Below are positions 30,857 to 41,099 of a stretch of 64,000 bases of DNA, piece after piece. The notes under the pieces were generated by a model. The model saw only the letters and a program-made list of their open reading frames with translations. It did not search any database and had not been told where the DNA came from. Position 1 is the first letter of the stretch. Every line of letters begins with the position of its first letter. Source of the DNA: Mesostigma viride (lineage: Eukaryota; Streptophyta; Mesostigmatophyceae; Mesostigmatales; Mesostigmataceae); contig RPFO01000253.1 in NCBI GenBank assembly GCA_009746045.1, positions 2,509,888 to 2,573,887 on the forward strand, written 5' to 3'. The translations under genes and the position numbers were made by a program.

Positions 30857-31381
30857 ATGGAAGACATCCACATCCAATGTGTCATGGACAGCTCCATGGA
30901 GAGCAGAACAATCAATCAGATGGGGGCACGGGAATCAGGGCTGTTTTTTCTCACCAACAGGTCAGATTACATGTCCCTCACTTCCTGGTACAGCAGGCTA
31001 CACCGCAGAAAACCTGGCAGCAGCAACTCAGCTGAATGTCGTGCTGTGGTGTCTGCTGCATTGCATGCTCGTTCCCTGCAGCACATGCTCACCTGGCTAC
31101 AAACCCAGGCAGGCAGCACATGCAATGTCATCTCACATCTCTATACTGACAGCCAATCTGTGATCAGTTTTCTAACCAAGAAATCTGTTTCTGCTGCTGT
31201 CCACACTGACTTGGATTGGGTGATCCTCAAACAGGAGGCCACCTATTTTTCCAGCTGGACTCATGTGGATGATGAGGACAACCCAGCAGACGCTCTCACG
31301 AAGCTGCGGGATGCTGCTGGCCAACAGTACCAGCTCCTCTTTCAGAACATGAACCCCTATGATATCAGAGTCAGTGTTTGA
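30857..31381 (+). pseudogene. Copia-like RNase H
   Basis: Open frame of 174 codons: VMDSSMESRTINQ, then SSNSAECRAVVSAALHARSLQ, LYTDSQSVISFLT and DEDNPADALTKL. These match the Copia RNase H signature (SSxxAEYxA, DNxSAI, xxADxxTK). The last motif is the standard end of Copia Pol. Confidence 0.8.
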
Positions 31382-31755
31382 ATAAATGACTGGCCATAGC
31401 ACAGTACACAACCACCACACCCCCTTACCACAGCGATAGCTGCTGGGCGCCATAAAATTCAACACATTCGTTGTGGGGTGTGAGTGCTGGCTAGGTCAGA
31501 TTTGTATCCATTTGCAGCTTGAGGACACAAGCTTTGTATCCATTTACTTAATGTGTGCTTCAGTAACTGGCCAAACCAGCCAGCTGTGTACACCTTATTT
31601 AATGTGCAATATAACACCTGGCCAGAACAGCCAGCTGTAACCAACCTGGCTCAACCAGCCATGTCTCTTTTGTACCCCTAATCAACTTAAAAACAATAAC
31701 AATAATGTTGGGGGTGCAGACCTGCATTAAGAAATAAATAATAAAACAATACTGG
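31382..31755 (+). other. 3' non-coding region of the 11.45-kb element
   Basis: No gene. GTTGGGGGTGCAG near 31706 is the only purine-rich candidate for a polypurine tract, about 50 bp short of the LTR. CTGGCCA(A/G)AACAGCCAGCTGT occurs twice (about 31567 and 31617). Confidence 0.45.
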
Positions 31756-32239
31756 AGTTAGTCTCCATGCTTTGCTGTAGACTAAGTCTCAAAGGCATTG
31801 TGAATACAACGTATGAATAAGCCTTGTAAACCTACGTTGGTATGTGAATATAAATACCAAGTGGGCTATGCAGATAGGAATGCTAGTCGAGTCGCATACG
31901 TTTCCCTAGATAGGTACTTTGGGTACTGAGGTACGTGACAGATGTCAGTACCCAGTATACGTAGTGTCCTGTCATTGGACGGTACTAGAGTATCCTAGAT
32001 AGGGACCGTACTGCAGCGTGCATTGATCTGTGATCGCACGATGCAGTGACTAGACGGCTACCTGTCATCGTGTGGCCTCGGGCCAACGGTCTGCACCCAA
32101 CGGTCACTGGCGGCGCAGCCGGTGAGAGGAACGTTGATAAAGGGTAAACCTATTTTCTAATGAACCAAGCAATTCATTGCTCTCAGCACTCCGTGTTCTC
32201 GAGCAATATACCACGTCGTTCATTTCTCATTTCCTAACT
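31756..32239 (+). repeat. Right LTR of the 11.45-kb element (484 bp)
   Basis: AGTTAG at the start, CTAACT at the end, followed by the CCTTG duplication. It has the same length as the left copy. Confidence 0.92.
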
Positions 32240-32244
32240 CCTTG

Positions 32245-33089
32245 CTCCCCAGCCTGCACCAGCGCAGCCTCAACCTGTCCTGGCCCGCTCCGCAGAGACG
32301 CCGGTACAGGAGATCGCTCCGCGTCGGGACGTGATACCGGCCCAGGAATGGGTACGGGGCACGTATGCCCGTAATCGGGTCATTGTCCCCTTGCATCCGG
32401 TGGCTGGCTTTGTGGTCGACATTGACGTGGGATACCCACGCCCGAGCCTTCCCCCGCCATCCGGGTTTTACTACCCCGCGAGCCTGCGCTTCCGTGGGGG
32501 CTCCAGCGTGCTTATTCAGCGAGAAGGCACCTTCGACTCGGTCAGCTTTCTCCTGCACGCACATGTGCCGGCGCCGGTGCCATCTGAGTCCCGCTACGAG
32601 CCGGTGATAGTAGGGACTACCGCCACGTACGATCTGCACCCGCCGCCTCTGCCGCAATACCGCGCTGAGCACCACTTGCGACGGATTGCGTATCCCAAGC
32701 TCATGCCTATCCCGGGAGCTATCTACATGCGGAAGCAGCTCCCTGAGATTGCGGCAGCTCCGGGGTTCTACTGCGAGAGCGAGAAGGCCCAGAAGGAGCT
32801 GTTGCTCATGGCTGCCGGGTACTTCGCGGAAACTGGGTGCGGGGAGGTCGATGTGGAGCAGGGGTTCATCAGGTTCACCCGGCTCCCCTACATGGCGGCC
32901 TTCCTGTCGTACTGGCCGCCGGATGTGTGGATTGAGAAGTCTACGCTGCGTCAGCAGACGCGCAATGACTACCCGGTGGCGTTCAACGCCGACGTGGTCG
33001 CGGCTCCCCTTGGCAAGATCCCGGAGATCATGACTGAGCACGGCTACAACGCGTTGCGGCGGCATCGCGCGCAGCAGGGATTCCAGTAA
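32245..33089 (+). pseudogene. Ty3 third ORF (ORF3), 3' part
   Basis: Continues the frame of 19382-20789 after the insertion. It starts in a Pro/Gln/Ala linker and then reads as a compact, globular-looking region (about 240 residues) rich in Pro, Tyr and hydrophobics, for example GFVVDIDVGYPRP, FTRLPYMAAFLSYWPP and YNALRRHRAQQGFQ. Stop TAA is at 33087. No known domain is recognised. Confidence 0.75.
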
Positions 33090-33401
33090 TTTTCCGGGAG
33101 ATTGGCCGGAGAGTGCTGGGACGAAGGAGTATTTGACAACTATCAAGGTGTTGTCCCTGCGAGGCAACACCGAGAAGAACTGGCTACTGCTCCGCTGGCG
33201 AACAGGGATCGGGACATAGTATTCTCATAGTTGGTGTATTATATGCATGTATGACGATGGGTTCTCGCTGGTACACAGCACCCCGTTGTTATGATTGTGT
33301 TTTGGTTTTCTTTTGAATTTTCCATGTTTGTGGTGCCGTTGTTTGAGGTGCGCCCCCGGGCGATTGGACGATAGCCATCGTCCCCCGGGGAGGGGGAGGA
33401 G
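33090..33401 (+). promoter_or_regulatory. Ty3 3' untranslated region and polypurine tract
   Basis: The tract GGGGAGGGGGAGGAG lies immediately before the right LTR (33387-33401) and would prime plus-strand synthesis. The rest is non-coding. Confidence 0.85.
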
Positions 33402-34012
33402 TGTTACGGCCCTAACCCATGTTTGGGCGTAACAATTCCTAAAATAAATTAGTTTGGTCAGTCGAAAGTCATTTTGATATTGTTTGAGACTTTCGATAGT
33501 TATTACGTTAGATTCGGGGACTTGGCCGAGTTATTCCATCAGCCGGCCCAGGTACCCGTGGCTTTGCTTTCGGTTTGGTGTGTTACTGGTCTGTACCCGG
33601 GACTGCCAGGTACCGGGTGCCAGACTGGCGGATACTATGTACATCTACGACTGATATTCATTGCAGCGCTAGAGGTTCGGCCCCCGGCCGACCCGCTGGC
33701 ATGCACGCCGTCTTGGACAAATGTCGTAGGTGACAATGGCTTCCTATCTTTGGTTTGGAATAAAATCGACATGAGTAAAACTCGTCTGCCGAACCAGGGG
33801 TCAAATCTGGGCTGCACTAACGCCCTTCGTGCATTCCATGTATATGCATAATTTATCTAGTTGTGCATTCAGGGCCTAGCTAGTAATTCCGCGTACTGGC
33901 TAGAATTCAGGGCTACATTCATGTAGTCCGGGCGGATAGCAGATTCCGAGTTATTCAGGTGTAACCCACGCTAGACTAGGGTCTTTCAGAGCCGATGGTG
34001 CGGCTCGTAACA
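33402..34012 (+). repeat. Ty3 right LTR (611 bp)
   Basis: Matches 4436-5049 apart from about five substitutions and two small indels. Confidence 0.95.
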
Positions 34013-34015
34013 GGC

Positions 34016-34080
34016 CGGTGGGTGGGTGGGTGGGTGGGTGGGTGGGTGGGTGGGTGGGTGGGTGGGTGGGTGGGTGGGTT
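34016..34080. repeat. (GGGT)n microsatellite, right flank of Ty3
   Basis: Continuation of the array at 4261-4435 on the other side of the element. Confidence 0.9.
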
Positions 34081-34399
34081 GGGAAGGTGTGCTTTTTATG
34101 ATGATGATTAGCTAAGTTACATGTGTGTTATTGATGCACATGTTGCCGTTGTATCATGGGCGTGTGCCCCTAAGTTTGCGTTCCTGCAATGTCACATAAT
34201 ATGTAATGTAGATGTGTTGTTTGGAACCTGACTAGTCATCCCAAACTGGAATGATTGACATGCAACTACTATATGATGAAACCCTTGAAAAACAATTAAC
34301 TAGTGACTGCATTTCTTGTGCTATGTTTGCTAGCATCTGTCACCTATTTGTCATTCAAACAGTCTGAATTTCTTGTGGGCAGTTAACATAGATGTTTTT

Positions 34400-35260
34400 A
34401 TGAGCTGTGCAAAGTTCTAGGCTTGACTGAGTTCATTGATATATGCCCCCATGTGTTGGAACCCTTGAAAACCCTTGAAAACCCTTGTTGGAAACCATGA
34501 AAAACTGCATTTTCTGCTAGTAGTATTTATGCCAGCATTTGCCACCAGTTTGTTATCCAACCAGTCTGAAACTTTGTAGGAATGCTATTTGGGATGTTTT
34601 TAAAAGATATGCAAAGTTCCAGCTCCAACTGAGTTCGTTTGGTGTCATCATACATGCGCTAATGTGTTGTAACCCTTCGAAAACCATGAAAAACTGCACT
34701 TTGGGGGTATTTATGCTAGCATTTGTCACCAGTTTGTCATCCAACCAGCCTGAAACTTTGTGGGCATGCTGCATGGGATGTGTTTAAACACGTGCAAAGT
34801 TCCAGGCCCAACTGAGTTCATTTGGTGTCATTATATATGTGCATCATGTGATGAAACCCTTGGTGGAGAACCATGAAAATTTGCATTTTGGGGTTATTTA
34901 TGCTAGCATCTGTCACCATTTCGTCATCCAACCAACCTGAAACTTTGTGGGCATACTGCATGGGATGTGTTTAAAACATGTGCAAAGTTCCAGGCCCAAC
35001 TGAGTTCATTTGATGTCATTATATATGCATATGTGTGATGAAAACCTTGGAAAACCATGAAAAACTGCATTTTGGGGTTATTTATGCTAGCATCTGTCAC
35101 CATGTTGTCATCCAACCAGCCTGAAACTTTGTGGGCATGCTTCGTGGGATGTGTTTAGAACATGTGCAAAGTTCCAGGCCCAACTGAGTTCATTTTATGT
35201 CATTATATATGCATACAATGATGCCAAAAAGTGCTGAAAATACGGTATTTTATGCTAGCA
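34400..35260 (+). repeat. About 185-bp satellite, five diverged copies
   Basis: CTGAAACTTTGT recurs near 34566, 34750, 34937 and 35121, with CAAAGTTCCAGGCCCAACTG in most copies. Parts (TGTCACCATTTGTCATCC, ACTGAGTTCATTTG) recall the 173-bp satellite, so the two may be related. Confidence 0.8.
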
Positions 35261-35596
35261 AATGTCACAATGTTACCATGCTGCCGAGTACCAAACTTTT
35301 TTTTGACCACATGGCATCATAAGATATCTGATTAGGCACCTTGGTGCCAAATTTGAGGCCAAACTGACCGTTATTCTATCTCCTGATAATTTTCAGGGGA
35401 CAAAAATGGCTTTTCGGATTGATGTGGGCTACTTCCTGCAGGTTGGGGAATGTAAACTGCCACGGTGCCACCTACTCTGGGTGCACAAAGTGCACCTAGC
35501 TGCCCACCACTGTATTCAGGCACCTAGCCTAGTAGGGGCACCGACAGAGGGGGGAAGATGAGCATGGCTATACAGAAGCTAGGGCATGGCGTCTCA

Positions 35597-35615
35597 GCAG
35601 AGAGTAGCTCTCTGC
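35597..35615. repeat. 19-bp hairpin, copy 2
   Basis: GCAGAGAG and CTCTCTGC around TAG; compare 1088-1106. Confidence 0.55.
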
Positions 35616-35775
35616 GTGGGAACAGCATAACTAAATGAATAAAGCTAGGCATCATCCGGTGTGTGGCGCATATCATGGGCGCACACATGTACATGACTAA
35701 GTAATGTTCATGAGTCAGCTGGTATAGACGTACGTATAGTGCCCGTATAGCAGGCGTGCATGTACAAGGCCACGG

Positions 35776-37242
35776 TCTAGTCACAGTGTACAGCCATACG
35801 CAATACGCAATCATACGGGGCCCATGGGTATGGTGTATAATACGCCATACGGGGTATAATACGCAAATCATACGGGGACTCTTGAAAATGCTGTTTTTTG
35901 CATGGTTCAGGGGGTTCTTCAACATTCTGACCAATCAGGCATGTTTTTTTTGTGTTCTTGCAACACCACTTGCCTTTATTTAACACATCATCACATAATA
36001 TTGCCGTTGCCGTCGCTGCATGCCTACAAATACAAGCATTGTACATCTGTTGTTATTAATAATGTCTGTAAATAGCACAAAATAACAAAGTTGTATGCAC
36101 AATCAGTGCACACCTGAAAAGGATAATAACACAAGTAGATATGCATGCACATTGACACTTGCAGTGGTATAGAGATTGCTGCCACCATTACTGTATGTTG
36201 AAGTTAAAAAACCATGCCATCACTGCATGGAATGGCTATACTAGGACTGAAATACTGCACATGGTCAGTCGGCCAACTTGCCAAAAGTAATAAGACATTG
36301 TGCCAGAAACAGACATCTTGCCTACTCGTGGTAGGCCACCATGCAATATTGATCTACATGAAGCAAGAATCCATACGGGCTGCCAACAATGTGGCTAGCG
36401 TGCAGGATAGCATGCATGCCAGCAACCCGACCCAGCTTCCCTAAACCATTAACACATATGGTACGGTGGCTGGCTAGCAGCAGCCTGCATGGCTAAATAA
36501 GGCATTTATGTGCATCGCGAGTCACACCAAATACCCCGCAGCCTGCGACGTAATGCCTCCGGCGGCCTCTTGCACTCGCTCACTCTTGCCTCCTTCGCAT
36601 ACGTAGCGCCCATGATATGGCGGGTGCTAGCCTTGCTCGGGTGGTAGAACCCGAGAATTTTGCATCCAAAAGTGTGCACGTCACTGAGCTAGTAGTTACC
36701 TGTCGGCTGCCCTTTCTTGTTGAGAGTCTGTTCTTTCACGATGTGTGTCCAGACAGTCTCGAATACGGCCTGCATCTCGTCGGCCCCATTATCATCGTGT
36801 TCCATAGACCCACACCATCACCGTCGCTAGCCATTGTGCCTGGATGTCAATTGTGCTACGATTAAATGTTAGGTGCCAGATGCGCGCCCTTGTTGGCAGA
36901 CAACATAACTTCGTCACCTAATTTCCTCGTCGACCTTCGTCTCCTAGACCCTAGTCCGACACGCAGCAATCTGCAGCAATGCACGTACAGTCGTACATGC
37001 ACGGCCAGCTTGGCACCTGCATCTAGTTCCGGCTCCACGTGCCGTCCAAAATGATGCCAGAAGCTACTTTGAACGAGGTTCATACGCAAAAAATACGCAA
37101 AAAATACGCAATACGCAAAAAATACGCAAAAAATACGCAGTGCGTATTTTTTTCCCCATTTTCATACGGAAATCTTGCGTATGGCGTATAATACGCGCCA
37201 TACGGCGTATTATACGCCGTATGGCTGTTCACTGGGTCTAGA
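35776..37242. mobile_element. 1.47-kb inverted-repeat element with ATACGC-rich arms
   Basis: The left arm reads TCTAG, then CAGTG, then ACAGCCATACG (35776-35800). The right end, reverse complemented, reads TCTAGACCCAGTGAACAGCC then ATACG. Both arms are filled with ATACGC, CATACGG and GCGTAT, making local perfect palindromes, for example CATACGGCGTA/TACGCCGTATG around TTA at about 37199-37223. No transposase and no clear target duplication are seen. Confidence 0.55.
35890..37075. other. Interior of the ATACGC element, no gene recognised
   Basis: Short frames only; no domain or conserved motif. Confidence 0.35.
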
Positions 37243-37250
37243 ACTCTCAT

Positions 37251-37739
37251 GATGCTCTTGTCACCCATACCATCCGACACCGCCGCCTCCTCTTTGCCGG
37301 CCATCTTGCCCGCACAGACCAGGTGAATACCGATGTGGGCCCTGCCGGGGGGCTTAAGACGGGCCAACCAGGTAGACACCTCCTCCTATGGCAGGGTCCC
37401 CTTGTACCATCGCAACCCACTGGCAAACTTGCGCGCGCCGGGCACCGGCGCGGCGCGACTCGGACCTATGTGACACAACTGCTTGAAGATGCAGGGCTTC
37501 TGGGACTATCCGTACTCCGCGCCCTCATGATTGACAAGGAGAAATGGGCTGCCATCTGCGATAAGCACCTTCCCGAGGGGTATGCTCCTGTTTTCTCCCC
37601 ACGGGCCCCGCGGCCCGCTGCTAGCCAGGGTAGAAGTCCGCAGGTGGAGGTTATTGGTCCTGAGGATAGCCGCTACACTACCGCCTCGTCTGCCATTACA
37701 GTAGAGGACAGCTCGGATGAGGATTACATCCCCATCTAG
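37251..37739 (+). pseudogene. LINE ORF2 C-terminal fragment
   Basis: HTIRHRRLLFAGHLARTDQ matches the RRLxxxGHxxRxD motif after LINE reverse transcriptases. TRTYVTQLLEDAGL and MIDKEKWAAICDKH match the D..GL and D(R/K)xxWxxxv motifs near the ORF2 end. An acidic Ser-rich tail ends at 37739. The RT itself is missing; the 5' side abuts the ATACGC element, so this is a 5'-truncated copy. Confidence 0.7.
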
Positions 37740-37882
37740 TGCTGAACGGTTGGGGGATGATGCAGACGATATTTGTTTAAACTTTTGTGTAATTATTTTT
37801 CTAATGAGATTAGCATAGTACTCCGTGGCATGCCTTTGCGCATGACACGCAAGTACTTACTTACTTACTTACTTACTTAGTT
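37740..37882 (+). repeat. LINE 3' UTR with (TTAC)n tail
   Basis: Ends in about six TTAC units (37855-37880), a typical simple-repeat tail of some non-LTR retrotransposons in place of poly(A). Confidence 0.65.
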
Positions 37883-37892
37883 CTATGCTACA

Positions 37893-38503
37893 CTACTACT
37901 GCTGTATTCCCCTAAGCTGGGGCGTCTGGAGTCGCTGGGGCCGCGGGGGTCGCGTGCCAGGGCTTGTGGCCGACGTAGATGGCCGCCCCCTTCCAGTACA
38001 CCGCCGGCTTCCCCGCCGTGGTCTGCCGGAGCCGGAGGTAGGTCGGCCATCAACTCCTGTCGCGACGTTGTTGTTGCGCCAGGGTCAAGTCGTCCTCCAA
38101 GGTGAAGGGAGTCTTCTCGCTTGCGGCGTCTGAGAAATGAAGTCTTGTCCGATGGGCTCTTAAAGATGAGAAGAAGCGGGGGCGCCCCTGCCGGCTTACC
38201 CCACGCGCGGGGAAGGCGATGGGCGACCAGCTTGATCTCACCAAGAAGGCCCATGCGATCAAGGATTTTGCTCTCAAACGCACGTGCAAGCTTCTCGGAA
38301 TTCTCACCTTCCTCCATGTCGAAGTTCTTGACGATGACGTTAAGGCTGCGCTTGGCGAGCTCGGCCTCCTCGCCTAGGTCGAGCTTAGAACTGCTGCTGG
38401 ATCTGTGCTGCAACGGCGGATTAGCCCCGATTAATAAAACTCGTGCTCCCGTTGGGGAGTCACGGAGCACCGAAGTGCTTGTAATCCTTGTATGTATGTA
38501 CAC
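37893..38503 (-). pseudogene. LINE ORF1-like fragment, copy A
   Basis: A 206-codon frame on the minus strand. NVIVKNFDMEEGENSEKLAR, then PPLLLIFKSPSDKTSFLRR, fits the RRM-like core of L1-type ORF1 proteins (strand, short helix, hydrophobic strand ending F.s..dk..il). The following GRLDPGATTTSRQELMADL resembles the DLT..Q..R..L segment. Its N-terminal codons read through the TGCTCC/GGAGCA hairpin at 38443. A second partial copy lies directly to the right. Confidence 0.55.
38443..38470. repeat. Dispersed TGCTCC/GGAGCA hairpin motif, copy 3
   Basis: GTGCTCC and GGAGCAC form a 7-bp stem around CGTTGGGGAGTCAC. Preceded by TTAGCCCCGATTAATAAAAC. Confidence 0.65.
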
Positions 38504-38639
38504 AACAGGAAGAATAAAGCCTGGGCAAAGGGCAGAGACCCCCGTTCTCCTTCATGCAAGAGGCATGCCACTGTCAGCAGCAATCGGACACGATAGACGA
38601 TCCGGCAAGTTCTGTGGGTGCAATAAGACCTGTGTGAGC

Positions 38640-39170
38640 ATATCATATAACAAGGATACGGGTCCCTCCGGCCTCCAGTATACCGGCTTCTTCCCTGCAT
38701 GCTGTCTGCAGGAGCTGGAGGAAGGTTGGCCATAGCTCCCATCGGCCGTTGCCGTTGTTGCTGCGCCACAAACAAGTCGTCGTCCAGCGTGTAGGACTGG
38801 TCCGCACGGGCCACATGCGAGCCGCTTGCGACGCTTGAGAAACAGCAGCAGTTGTCCCGGCCATGACTCATGTAGAGAAAGGTGAGCAGCAGCGGCAGCG
38901 GTCCAGCCGCCTAGTTACCCCCGGGCCGCATGCGCAAGCGGGGAAGGCAGATCTATAGCCTCCAGCTTGAGCTCACCTAGATATGAGGGCCATGCATGGG
39001 GGCAAGGACTTTGTTCTCAAACGCCTTAATGGGCATGCATGCAAGGGACTCGACAGAGTTCTCACCTGGCAGCTGGTCTACTAAGTGCTTGACGATGACG
39101 TTACCGCTGCCCCTGTCGAGCTCGGACTCCTTGCGACTCCAGGTCAAGCGTCTGTTGCTCAGTGAGCTGG
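38640..39170 (-). pseudogene. LINE ORF1-like fragment, copy B
   Basis: Sequence homologous to copy A in the same orientation but broken by frameshifts. YTLDDDLFVAQQQRQRP and NLPPAPAD correspond to the copy A region around its TLEDDLTLAQQQ equivalent. The stretch at 39005-39165 matches 38265-38400 (TTCTCAAACGC, CTTGACGATGACGTTA). Confidence 0.5.
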
Positions 39171-39187
39171 GCGACGATGGCGCGGGA

Positions 39188-39220
39188 GTGGTGGTGGTGG
39201 TGGTGGTTGTGCATGGTGGT

Positions 39221-39260
<40 letters not shown>

Positions 39261-39495
39261 GTGGTGGTGGTGGTGGTGGTGGTGGTGGTGGTGGTGGTGG
39301 TGGTGGTGGTGGTGGTGGTGGTGGTGGTGGTGGTGGTGGTGGTGGTGGTGGTGGTGGTGGTGGTGGTGGTGGTGGTGGTGGTAATGGTGGTGGTGGTGGT
39401 GGTGGTGGTGGTGGTGGTGGTGGTGGTGGTGGTGGTGGTGGTGGTCGTGGTGGTGGTGGTGGTGGGGGGGGGGTCGTGGCTTTGGTGGTGGTGGT

Positions 39496-39530
<35 letters not shown>
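39188..39530. repeat. (GGT)n / (GGC)n microsatellite and poly(G)
   Basis: Long GGT run with a short GGC block at 39225-39257, and poly(G) near 39497-39528. Open frames across it (polyGly, polyVal, polyHis) are repeat artefacts. Confidence 0.95.
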
Positions 39531-39589
39531 CGTGGCTTTGGAGGTGGCTACGGGAGGAGGGTGGAGGTGGCGGTGGAGGTACACATCTG

Positions 39590-39690
39590 CAGCGAGGGGG
39601 GTCAGTGTCTACGTGGTTGGTGCGAGCTGAGTGCCCTACTAGTTGCAGTCTGCGATGTGCTTATTGGTGCTAGGATCAAGTGGCATGCCG
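39590..39690 (-). pseudogene. LINE fragment shared with 61850-61935
   Basis: GGTTGGTGCGAGCT, CCCTACTA and TGGCATGCC are shared with the LINE remnant near 61860. Too short to assign a domain. Confidence 0.4.
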
Positions 39691-39699
39691 GCCCGGATT

Positions 39700-41090
39700 C
39701 AGCTCCTCCTTCATTAATTAAGGGGACGGGACACCCCCGAATTTTTTGGCGCCAAAAAATTCGCGCCGGAGCCGAAGGTCACAAATTTCACGTGCACGGT
39801 GCGCGCACCCCTTGCGGAAGTGGCCATGGCGACTGCGTTCAGGCGAAACTACCACACTAGGGCAGGCGAAATGCAAAAATTTTACTCGAATCTAAAAGGA
39901 GATGAGTTTATGATGTTAGTTTGTGGCGGAAATCAGCTGGTTTACAATATCGCTGTTGTTTTTTTATGCCATCGGCATGGGGGGTAATCTGAATTTTTTG
40001 GTCGCGCGGAATGAAATAGAATTCATGATAGCGGCTGTAAAATAGCGGTTTTGGGGGCTGTTCTGACCTTGAAGCAGGCATTAATATCGGTTGCATCGAA
40101 TTCTAAACCGAGCTGGTGCTTTTTGCCAGATTTTCGGCCATTATCGGTAAGTAATTGTTCAGACCTGCGCAGTGCGTGTCTGACCTGTCCATGGAAGAAC
40201 GGCTGTTGTTGCGCGCCTGGGCGAGGGATTTACGAGGGCAAGGTACAGATTTGTCGCGAACGTTATCTGCTATCGGTGCTTTCTTCTATGAGCTCATCGT
40301 TCGAGGTTTTTTGCGTTCTTTTTGGGCAGTTTCCGCCAGCTAGCTCGCCGTCGCTTGCCGTTGTGTTGTCGAATACCTGGCAGCTTTAGATTGTTTTCGT
40401 TGATGTCGTGATCAGGGCCGCTTCAGTCGCAGCCTATAGCTCTTCGGGAAGGTATAAGGCATTTCATAAAACGTGTTCTGGCAAGGATGTTGTGCGTATG
40501 GACGCTTCTTGTTGTTTGAGAGTGACGCACCCTCTCTTCACAGGCCGCAGCGGCATCACAGCGCTCATGCGGTGAAGGGCCGCCAATGGTTTCTTTGCAT
40601 TTTATCGTGCAGGGATGGAAGTGTTATAGTGATGATGATGTTGGAGATATTGCATTTGTGTGACTGCATGTAGATAGCTGGCACCAATGGTTGTTTGAGC
40701 TTTCCTTTGTTATGATGATGTGACAAGACTACAATGTGCTGAGCCAACCATGGTTGACATGCATGACTGCATGCAAGCTATATATACCATGTTCTTACTT
40801 GGTTCCTTGCCCTCCATAGTCCCAGTTTGTCATCCATGCCGGGGAGGACAGTTTAGGAGGTGTTGTTGTGTTGATTAGCTTGGTTGGCATCAACCTTACA
40901 CTCTAACCTGGGAGAAACATAGGAAATGCCGCTTAGGCATGTTAGGGCTACCATCGTCAAGGCTATGCACATATTTACAAGGCTGGCCATGCTGGAGGGA
41001 TGATGAAGACATATGAGGTGCGTGGCCACCCCTTTGTACTTTGTAAACATACTCTGCATGGTTTTGGTGCATGTTGGATGGCATATTAAG
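39700..41090. other. Stretch without recognised gene
   Basis: AT-richer sequence with short frames only; no domain, repeat family or splice-consistent exon could be supported. Confidence 0.35.
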
Positions 41091-41099
41091 TGGCACTGT

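Larger units (their letters stand above)
20790..32239 (+). mobile_element. 11.45-kb LTR element carrying a Copia-like pol, nested in Ty3 ORF3
   Basis: Two 484-bp LTRs (20790-21273 and 31756-32239) start AGTTAG and end CTAACT, with one substitution noted (near 21174 versus 32140). The target duplication CCTTG is at 20785-20789 and 32240-32244. The interior holds an A-rich/basic ORF, a satellite-bearing inverted-repeat insertion, a 71-bp tandem repeat, and a frameshifted Gag zinc-finger/IN/PR/RT/RNase H region. No standard primer-binding site or polypurine tract abuts the LTRs. Confidence 0.9.
4436..34012 (+). mobile_element. Ty3/chromodomain LTR retrotransposon with three nested insertions
   Basis: The limits are set by matching LTRs that start TGTTACG and end CGTAACA. 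Own content in order: LTR, primer-binding site, hybrid-binding-domain ORF, Gag, Pol (PR-RT-RNaseH-IN-chromodomain), third ORF, polypurine tract, LTR. Subtracting the insertions at 11348-15853, 15989-18192 and 20790-32239, plus one target copy each, leaves an element of about 11.4 kb. The LTRs differ at about five substitutions and two small indels in 611 bp, so the host element is fairly recent and the insertions are younger. A clean 5-bp host duplication is not visible, probably because the target was a GGTG array; four extra bases (GGCC) follow the right LTR. Confidence 0.93.

Noticed and set aside
39159-39860. PolyGly/polyVal/polyHis frames
   Set aside because: Artefacts of the (GGT)n/(GGC)n microsatellite.
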